From: Dipteronia dyeriana
Taxonomy: Eukaryota; Streptophyta; Magnoliopsida; Sapindales; Sapindaceae
Assembly (NCBI GenBank): GCA_032871835.1
Contig: CM065299.1
Coordinates: 42,730,706 to 42,794,705 of the forward strand
Length of the DNA: 64,000 bases
Direction of reading: 5' to 3'
Position numbers and translations under genes: made by a program. This document shows, one piece after another, positions 55,900 to 64,000 of the stretch (the first letter of the stretch is position 1; each line of letters starts with the position of its first letter). The notes below the pieces were generated by a model. The model did not search any database, had not been told where the DNA came from, and worked only from the letters and a program-made list of their open reading frames with translations.

Positions 55900-58356
55900 C
55901 ATACATACATATAAAGAGTAAAAAAAATCTAATTAAGGATTTATTATTTACAAATTAATCAACTTGTATGAACAAATGAAGTATGCTAATTTGATCAAGT
56001 AATTGAATGAAACTCACATATAAACAACATACCTATTCTTGCAAAGATATCAAACAGTAAGGTTCCAAACAAGATATTATTTAAACTTATATACAAAAAT
56101 CAAAGAGATAAGGATATAGATTTTTGACACATGGTTTTTGCATGGTAAAACCTCCTAAGAGGAAACATCCACATGTTGATACCATAACCCCCGGCATACA
56201 ACCTTTCTCTAGTTGGATAAAAGTACATCCTTAAAAATTACCAATCCACACTATACACTTCCTATTGGATATCCCTCATATCCTACAAACAGGCCTCTTA
56301 CTAATTAAAAGCTTGCTACCTTGTTTGACTTTCTAGATCACCCCGATCCAAGCCCAGAATTCTTGGTTAGCTTTTAGGATCCTCTTAGTCCTCGCCAAGC
56401 CTCTTTGCTTAACTTTTTCGACGGATCCTTGCTCAGGCTCCACCTCTCAAATTTATGCTTTACACTCTAATAAGAGACTTTATCTTTTGCAGAGAAAATG
56501 ATCTAAGTGTCAAGCAAATGATGCAATCACACATAATATAGAATATGTGATTAAAATATCCTATGGAAACTAGAAATGAACAATGAGCACACAAAGTATG
56601 AGTTTATAGTTTACAATCCTAATAACAATGTAATCACACAAATGATGCATGTACAAATGAAATGTGAAGATTAGGTACACAAGATGAAGAACTAGAAACA
56701 GACATCAAACTGCACGTTTGTTAAGATCTTGAAACATGAACAAAAATCTAGAGCATGTGAAACACCTAACACATATAAAAAAACAAGATTTTATTCGTGT
56801 CATTAAAGCTTGGAAGCATATCATATCCATTAAGTACATATCCAAGACTTTAGAACAAAAAAAAAAGGCTAGAATCAAATAATATGCTCAATGTAAATCT
56901 CTAGCAATCATTTAGAGCACATATTAACAAAAATAGTCAATTAAATCCTAATAGGCTCTAAATAAACAAATGAATGTTCTAATCCTACACATATTCAATT
57001 AAAGAGATCTAGAACATGAAAGACTATCAATCATCAGAATCACTAAATTAAAACACAAATAGCCCTATATAATATGCTAGTCGCAATGCAACTCACAAGC
57101 ATGTGAAACATAGATTTATGAAAACCTAACTCAACATGCTAGTTTCTAATCATGCTAATCAAGCTTTTCTAGCTTAAAATGAAGCTCTAGCTGTAATCAA
57201 TGTTCATTTAAGTAACACACATATAGAAGAAGAAAACCCAAGGTAATTGAAGATCATAAAGCTCTAAACACAAGAGATGAATCAAATACCTTAACAAAAT
57301 GTGCAACCATGAAATTTAATGTAGAACACTAAATAAACTTGGAAAAAAGACTCCAAATATGCTTAGAAATGATGGAGGAATTTAAGACAAAACTTCTTCA
57401 AATTGAATCACTCAAATCAGATAAGACATGAGTGAGATATGGTTTTTGGAAGTTGAGAGAAAATTTTGTACTTGTCTTCTTCAGATGAAAAGTGAGAGGG
57501 AAATGATATTTAAAAAGAGGGAAAGTGAGGTGGAGAGAGAGGGCTCTCATGAAGCATTGGACATGTGCCACCTCACCACCCTAAGAAGGTTCAAGGCCAT
57601 CTCGGAAGTAGAAGGATCTCTACCCGAGATGGCCAAGCACCTCACCAAGGAAGGTTGGCAAATGGCATTTGCCCATTCCTTTATTCCCTTACATTTTTCG
57701 ACCATTCTCTGGGCTCCAAAGTCTGAATTCAAATCTGTATTCGGATTACAAACCGTAACTCTCTCATGCACATGAAAATCAACAAAAAATTCAATAAAAA
57801 TATGGAAATCAACATGATACACAAGAACGAAAACCATGTACGATAAATGTATGAAAAGTCTCATAACTTCCAACTTGGAACATGAAAACTATTGAATGAG
57901 TAACCGAAATGATCAAAACTTAATAAGGAACAATTTCAGAACATATTCAAGTTTGTGATCATAAAAATGCAAATAAACAAACACATGAACACACAAGTAT
58001 GCCGTTTCCTAGATATAGTACTAGAACATGCAATTTAAAAAATTTCCATTTTTTATCTAATGTGTGTACATATAATAATATATGTGTGTATGTGTTACAC
58101 CATTTGAGCACAAGATTCAGGAACACATATAGAAACAATGTGTTTGTGTGTGCCTAAATAGCCTTGCAAGAGGAATGAGTTCTAAATATACCTTTGATGT
58201 GCTACAATGCTTGCTCCTATTGAAGACTCCACTTTGCTTGATGATTTGCCTAACTTCCTTGAAGCTTGATGAACCGTGAATCATAGACAACTAATCATTG
58301 CAAAAAAAATGTCATTTTGATATGCAATTATGCCAACATTACTCATAAACCTAACA
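55614..58356 (-). mobile_element. Reverse copia-type LTR-like unit, copy C
   Basis: It begins 'tgaaaatacaaacacgggtaat', shared with 62,512 and 63,816, then 'cctaggggtgtgaatagg', the 'gcatggtaaaacctcc...ggaaacatccac' block (56,138-56,172), 'ccggcatacaacctttc', the 'gggctccaaagtctgaattc' block and the 'aacctaaca' right end at 58,356. An (AT)n run is at 55,864-55,893. It is the longest of the three copies and defines the block order. Confidence 0.5.
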
Positions 58357-60289
58357 TCTTTGAAGTTATATGTCTTGCATCTAGAGCAACAATTTCACAC
58401 ATTCCCTTTAAAATAAACCACATTGATTCTCTATCAATTATTCAAGTTGCATAATGTTGTTATATATAGTTTTGCATTTAACTTCTATGCCAATAACACT
58501 TTCTCCTAAAGTGACCCATTTGGTGATACTCATTTGCCTAACTCATGATAAAATTGGGAAGTAATGGGTGAAGTTATGGGAGTTCCATATTATGAGAGTT
58601 GCATATTAAGGGAGTTGCAAATTAAGGGAGATTTACTTGTTGAGGGGGAGTAACCCATTTACGGGGAGCATTGTACGTTGATTTTCGTTTATGCAATTGC
58701 CTTCAATTTTTTATCTCTTGATCACATCACATACACTTTTCTTGAAAAGTGTAGTTTCATTGTTTTGTAGGGTTGGTTATTCTAAAAGAAAATGAAGATT
58801 TGAATATCTAGCATCTAGGCATCTCTTTGTAATGTAAAGTATATTTTGTAGACCTTTAGTTTTTTTTTGTTATTTGTGAGGATCAATTGTGAGTCGTGGT
58901 TTGAAATAGCCAAATAGGGTTATTGTAAGCTCCTCCATTCGTGATTGGCTTATTTCATTGACAAACCACATTTGGCTTAATTTGTAAGGGTGGACTAGGT
59001 CTTCAATATGCAAGATCAAGCTTCAAAGGCATATAAATTCCTCAAGCACAAGAGTACTTCAAAGGTATATCACTCGTGCTTAACTTTTTGAAGAGATGTA
59101 GTTGCGCACATACACAACTCATGCGTGTTCATATTTTATGTATTTCGTGTGCCATCTTGTAGATGCATTTCTCTAGTTATAACTCTCTTCATGCTTTTTC
59201 ATTTTGCTTACATCTTGTTGTTTCATTTAGCCATGTCATTTCAGGCATTAGGTTTTATTTTTTCCTTCAACAGCTATTCACCCACTGGTAAGGCGTTGTT
59301 CTTATAGCTGCTATTTAAAGGCTTTGTGCTTTCTACCTCGACATCGCCATACACATGTTGTTTGTACAGTAGGACACCATATTGCTTTTTACACTCCCTT
59401 GTATCGCTGTTCGCTCACCTTACGAATAGTGTGTGAACAACGGATTAAGTCTAGAGGTTCGCTTATGATTTTCCCCATTTTTGTTGTTCTTATAGTAAGT
59501 ATTTGGACTTTGACCTAAGTTTCCCAAGTGACCCGCTATTCAGCCGCCCTACGTACATCGGTTGTACAACGATCAAGATAATTTTTTTAAAAAAGGTATA
59601 GTTTTGATTTGACCTCATATATATGAATTGTCTTTTCTCTAGTTCGTTTTTAAAGAGTCCAAAATCTTATTTTTTAAGAGTCCAAGTGTTCTTCAAGAGA
59701 GAGAGACTCTTAAGAACTCACCTTTATTCAACCAAATGTATTCCAGTGAGCATCTAGCATCATCTAATCATGGGTCTTCTTTTTTCTTTAACTAAGTATG
59801 TGAAGCATGTTCTAGAACTCTTTGCTTTACCTTTATATTCATGTTTGCCTAGGTTAGCACTTCTTTTGTTAATTAAATGCATGACTGTCTGCTTAATGTC
59901 ATTTCTAACATATTTATGTCTTTAATTATTGGTTAAGATTGTATGCTCATTAAAAGCTTGCATTTAGAAGATATTTTCCCTTGTAGCTATATCTACTTGC
60001 TTTACATTTAGATATTGATGTCTAGGATTGTTTTTTTATTATGCCATCAATGAATATCTAGATAAGTATTTAGTGCAGCCTAGAATTAATTTCATATTGG
60101 AATATTGCAATATATTCTCATAGGTTGTTTAACTCTTCATGGATTGTTAAGTCTTGTGGCTAAGTGGTTTAGTGCTGAAGCAATAAGTCTACGATCACTA
60201 TTAAAGGCCTGTTGGGTAGAGTGAAAGGGTTAATAACCAAGAATTCTAAACTTTCATTCAAATAGTGGAATTGAGGATTGTGTGTGGCT
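58357..60289 (+). other. Copia-type 3' region and LTR body, boundaries unresolved
   Basis: No convincing coding frame. 'gttgagggggagtaaccc' at about 58,639-58,656 resembles a polypurine tract in this type of copia element. The downstream sequence leads without a break to the LTR-type end at 60,290-60,480, so an LTR probably begins between 58,640 and 58,900. Small open frames at 59,125-59,518 look incidental. Confidence 0.35.
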
Positions 60290-60480
60290 AGATGGATAGC
60301 CAGTGAGTTTTGCCCCGCTGAAGGGTTTCTCACGTAAAATAAGATTGTGTTTTTACTGTTTTCCATATGTTTAGTATTAATTGATTGCTTGATAATATGG
60401 GTTAAATTTGTTAACATTGATAAATTGAAATTTGGGTAATCAGTCGATTAAAACCTATTCACTCCCCCTCTAGGTTATTT
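60290..60480 (+). mobile_element. Copia-type LTR 3' end, forward
   Basis: 'gccccgctgaagggtttctc', 'cacgtaaaataag' and 'aaaacctattcactccccct' followed by 'ctaggtta' repeat the motif order of 1-445. It ends about 95 bp from a matching end in the opposite orientation. Confidence 0.45.
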
Positions 60481-60574
60481 TACTCACACTATTCATTTTC
60501 ATTATCCCTTTAAAATTTAGTTGAAATTGTACTTATGTAAATGACATGAAAATAAATAAAAGAGTGCGTTTAAA

Positions 60575-62566
60575 TAACCTCTAGAGAGTGGGGTGAATAA
60601 GTTTTAACCAAATTAATCAACATCTTTTAGTTAATCACGATTAATCACACATACCCCTAATTTCCAACTCAAACAATCATTGTTATAAGATAAGTGCTGA
60701 ATTTAAAAGCAATGACACAATGAATTGTTTTACATGAGAAAACCCAATAGAGTAAAGAAACTCATTGGCCTAATTGCCAATCGAACTTTGAAATCCACTA
60801 TTTGTAAAAGTGATTACAACCTAGGTTGACAAAAACGAATATAGATGGTTACTAATCGGCTTTTCCTACCCACAGGGGACACACTCTGAGGGTAACTCTA
60901 AACTTAATGAAGCTCTAAAAACTAAATGGAATGAGGGAGTCTAGATGACCCTTCGCAATTGCATGAATCATTGTCAAGTATAGATGACACAAGTAAGGGT
61001 ATCGTTCCCATGAGGAACTTGAAACGTATTCTAGTGATTGCTCTAGTATAATTCACCAAAAGTTAGGCTAATTGGAAATTGCTTGTAAAAAGATTAGTTC
61101 TTAAGATTCTAAAGATATGTTGAGAAGATAAACATTCTAATAACAAAGTTCACAACCTAGTTTCTATCCAAGATCTATATGTAAGAGTTTCAAGTGTAGC
61201 CTACTCAATTGATCAACCAGGAGATAGATCCACTATTCATTCACACAATTCATGCTTAGATGCTAAGAAAAATTTATACCCAACAATCAACAGGTGAATC
61301 TATTAAGCATAAGTACAAACTCAAGATAGACAAAAGATAGAACAGATCATTACTAAAAGTGTTCACATATATACAATCACTAAATCCTTAACAAAAAGGA
61401 TTTAGCCACTCATTATAGAATAGATACAAGTAGAGTAAAGATTAAGGATAAAGAAAACTTATGGATTCTTGATGCTCCCTTCTACGATTGCTTAACCTTG
61501 CTTGATTGACAAAGAGTAGATCTACTTACCACTACTTTGAAGATTCTAATTCTAAGATACGAAAACAAAAGTGTTTAATCTAAAAAACAAGATCAAAGTG
61601 AAAGTGAAAAGGTGTTTCTAACTCTAGCACTTAAGCACAACAGTATAACACACGAGACTCTTTTCCTAGAAAGAAAAATGTATTTATATAGTGGAGAGAA
61701 GATATGGCTGAAATCCACTTGCAAGGTGAAGTGGAATAGGATTTGTGACCATTATTTGTGATTTAAACCTTGTAGATTCATCTCGTAATTGAGTCGGCAC
61801 AAGATCTACCACTCCATTCTACTTGCTATAACTCACATATCTTAAATTGTGTTTAAACTGTGACTTCACTCTACGGCATCGACATCGTAGTCACATCTCG
61901 CAGTGTCTTAGGTGGCTGATCTGCTAGCAGCTTTCGCGAGTAATAATTTACAGTATTTTGCCACCGTCTTTTAAAGAAGTAAACTGCTAGATAGAAATCG
62001 TAGTAAGGACTTTATAGAAAGATATCTAGTTTGACTGCTGACTCCTTCTGTGAGATCTAACTAGTAGTTGCTTCTCGCAATGCTCTCTACCTTTTTTTTA
62101 CCACCTCGTTCTGCGAAGTTTAACTCGAGGTGTAAACTCGCTGATTTGCCCTACTAGGTTTTTGTTAGATTTTGAACTGGCATTGTAATCTTCACTTGAT
62201 CTGCGACTTCATTCTGTAAGATAGAACTGGTAGATTTCTTCATACATGTAGTTTTTACTTTGTTTTCTCCCATATTCTTTATCAAGTCATCGGTTACCCA
62301 TGAATAACAAAAATACCTGCGAAGGAATCAAAGAGATAATTAAAACATATAAATGTCTGATAAACAGACACAAAAGGGACAAATTAGATGGTCTAAATAT
62401 ATACAAACTTAAAGCGATCAAAAACCCCAAACCTATCCTTTGCTCGCTCTTTTGCAAATCTACTAAAAGGAAACTATCAAAAATAACTACTAAAATGTTA
62501 TGAGAGCCACAGTTGAAAATACAAACACTGTTAATTTTCCTTAAGCTAATCTTGAGAGCTAATTTA
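60575..62566 (-). mobile_element. Copia-type/Athila-like LTR mosaic, reverse, first tandem unit
   Basis: On the plus strand it opens 'aacctctagagagtggggtg' then 'tttacatgagaaaaccc', the reverse of a copia-type LTR end. From 61,423 to 62,560 it matches 62,735-63,870 nearly throughout. Near 62,425 the minus strand reads 'GAGCAAAGGATAGGTTTGGG' then TTTTTGATCGC, the internal end and start of an Athila-like LTR. Near 61,690 a minus-strand TATATAAATAC box is visible. No gene. Confidence 0.4.
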
Positions 62567-63873
62567 GAGGGGGGTGAATGGGTTTTTACACCTTTTTCAT
62601 TCCCTTAAAACAAAATTATGTTTGACCCTCTAGATATCTTGTATCAAAATTTATACTAATCAAACACAAGCAAAATCAATTCAATAATGACATTCTTGAT
62701 CAAATAAAGTCAATATTGATAACGACTTGCATGTGATACAAGTAGAGTAACAATAAAGATAAAGAAAACTTATGGATTCTTGATGCTCTCTTCGATGATT
62801 GCTTAACAAAACCTTGCTTGATTGACAAAAAGTCTACTTACCATTAATACTAAGATATGAAATCTAAAGTGTTTAATCTAAAATACAACATCAAAGTGAA
62901 AGTGAAAAGGTGTTTCTAACTCTAACACTTAAGCACAACAATACAACACATAAGACTCTTTTCCTAGAAAAAAAAACGTATTTATATAGTGAAGAAAAGA
63001 TTTGGCTGAAATCCACTTGTAAGGTGAAGTGTAACAGGATTTTTGACCATTATTTTTAACTTATGCCTCATAGATTCATCTCGTAATTGAGTCTTCACAA
63101 GATCTGCCACACCAATCTACTAGTTGTAACTCACATATCTGTAATTGTGTTAGAACTGTGACTTCAGTCTACGTCATCGACGTCGCAGTCACATCTCGCA
63201 GTTTCTTTGGTGGCTAATCTTCTAGCTGCTTTTGCGAGTATGAAATCACAGTCTTCTATCGCAGTCTTTTTTCTGGAACTAAACTGTTAGACAGAACTTG
63301 TAGCAAGGACTTCATAGAAAGATATCTAGTTTGACTGCTAAATCCTTATGTGAGATCTACCTAGCAGTTGTTTGTCGCAATGGTCTCAACCATTCTTTTG
63401 CAACCTCGTTCTACGAGGTTTAACTCGCAGTGTAAACTCACTGATTTGCCCTGTGAGGTTTTTGTTATAAACTGAACTGGCATTATCATCTGAACTTGAT
63501 CTGCGACTTCATTCTGTGAGATGGAACTTGTACATTTCTTTATACACGCAGGTTTTACTTTATTTTCTCCCATATTCTTTATCAAATCCTCAATTACCCC
63601 TGACTAACAAAAATACATGCAAAGGACTCAAAGAGATAATTAAAACATACAAATAACTGATAAACGGAGACAAAAGGGATGAATTAGAAGGTCTAAATAT
63701 ATACAAACTTATAGCAATCAAAAACCCCAAACCTAACCTTTGCTAGCCCTTGAGCAAAGCTACTAAAAAATAAAACTAACAAAAATTACTCCTAAATTGT
63801 TATGAGAGCCACGGTTGAAAATACAAACATGGTTATTTTGCCTTAAGCTAACCTAGGGAGCTAACCTAGAGGA
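62567..63873 (-). mobile_element. Second tandem unit of the reverse LTR mosaic
   Basis: A repeat of the previous unit at an offset of about 1,305-1,312 bp: 'gatacaagtagagtaa' at 61,423 and 62,735, 'gagccac(a/g)gttgaaaatacaaac' at about 62,504 and 63,808, 'gggtgaatgggttt' at about 62,572 and 'ggtgaataggttt' at 63,875. A third unit begins at 63,874 and is cut by the window end. Confidence 0.55.
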
Positions 63874-64000
63874 TGGTGAATAGGTTTGTACACCTTTTTC
63901 ATTGCCTTAAAACAAACTTATGTTTGACCCTCTAGATATCTTGTATCACAATTTTTTTTAATCAAACACGGGCTAACTCAATTCAATAAAGACAATCTTG
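63874..64000 (-). mobile_element. Start of a third tandem unit, truncated by the window end
   Basis: 'gaataggtttgtacaccttt' to 'gaccctctagatatcttgta' repeats 62,577-62,700 closely. Confidence 0.5.

Noticed and set aside
62498..62515. 'ttatgagagccacagttg' as a copia primer site (TGGTATCAGAGC type)
   Set aside because: The similarity is partial, and the neighbouring motifs place the LTR on the minus strand, so a plus-strand primer site would be misplaced.

Overview
The window looks like intergenic heterochromatin from a large, AT-rich flowering-plant genome, probably a eudicot. It is almost wall-to-wall LTR retrotransposons nested in one another. Support comes from TG...CA long terminal repeats with 5-bp target duplications, plant Ty3/gypsy gag-pol remains, a primer site matching tRNA-Asp, and Ty1/copia polyprotein ends followed by 'AAGTGGGAGAT|TGTT'-type boundaries. 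I see no intact host gene, rRNA, tRNA or CRISPR array. Every coding region is broken by stops or frameshifts. Many of these fit C-to-T decay (CGA to TGA, CAA/CAG to TAA/TAG, TGG to TAG), as expected of old methylated repeats. Family names X and Y below are mine.

Layout. 1-2.7 kb: a copia-type LTR end and unassigned repeat DNA. 2.7-7.7 kb: an Athila-like element ('family X') on the minus strand, with LTR, long 3' non-coding part and a broken coiled-coil ORF. 7.7-10.3 kb: a reverse copia-type LTR-like unit (copy A). 10.3-28.4 kb: a plus-strand family X element, split by another such unit (copy B). Copy B is itself split by the best-preserved element here, an Athila-type Ty3/gypsy at 13,599-25,090 with GTGAT target duplications and both LTRs. 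28.4-44.8 kb: LTRs of a copia family ('Y') in both orientations around a Tat-lineage gypsy (30.7-44.0 kb). That element has lost most of its RT and all RNase H, and carries a long antisense ORF. 44.8-47.6 kb: another family X copy with an env-like ORF. 48.1-51.1 kb: copia remnants and a Y 3' LTR. 51.3-55.1 kb: a family X LTR split by a reverse solo Y LTR. 55.6-58.4 kb: copy C. 58.4-64 kb: copia-type LTR ends in opposed orientations and a tandemly duplicated 1.3-kb unit.

Two things stand out. First, between pol and the 3' LTR of the Athila-type element (21,878-22,516) lies a 213-codon, intronless frame that reads as a LOG-family protein (cytokinin riboside 5'-monophosphate phosphoribohydrolase). 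The PGGxGTxxE motif is present, and the frame is broken by four nonsense codons but no frameshift. It sits where other Athila elements keep an env-like ORF, next to a second unrecognised ORF with a Cys/His cluster. This looks like a plant hormone-activation gene carried by a retrotransposon. Second, the Tat-lineage element has an antisense ORF of about 826 codons (35,852-39,962). Two short introns (66 and 68 bp) and one later solo-LTR insertion can each be removed with the frame kept, which argues it was once a spliced, translated antisense gene.

All family and domain calls come from reading translated frames by eye; no database search was possible.
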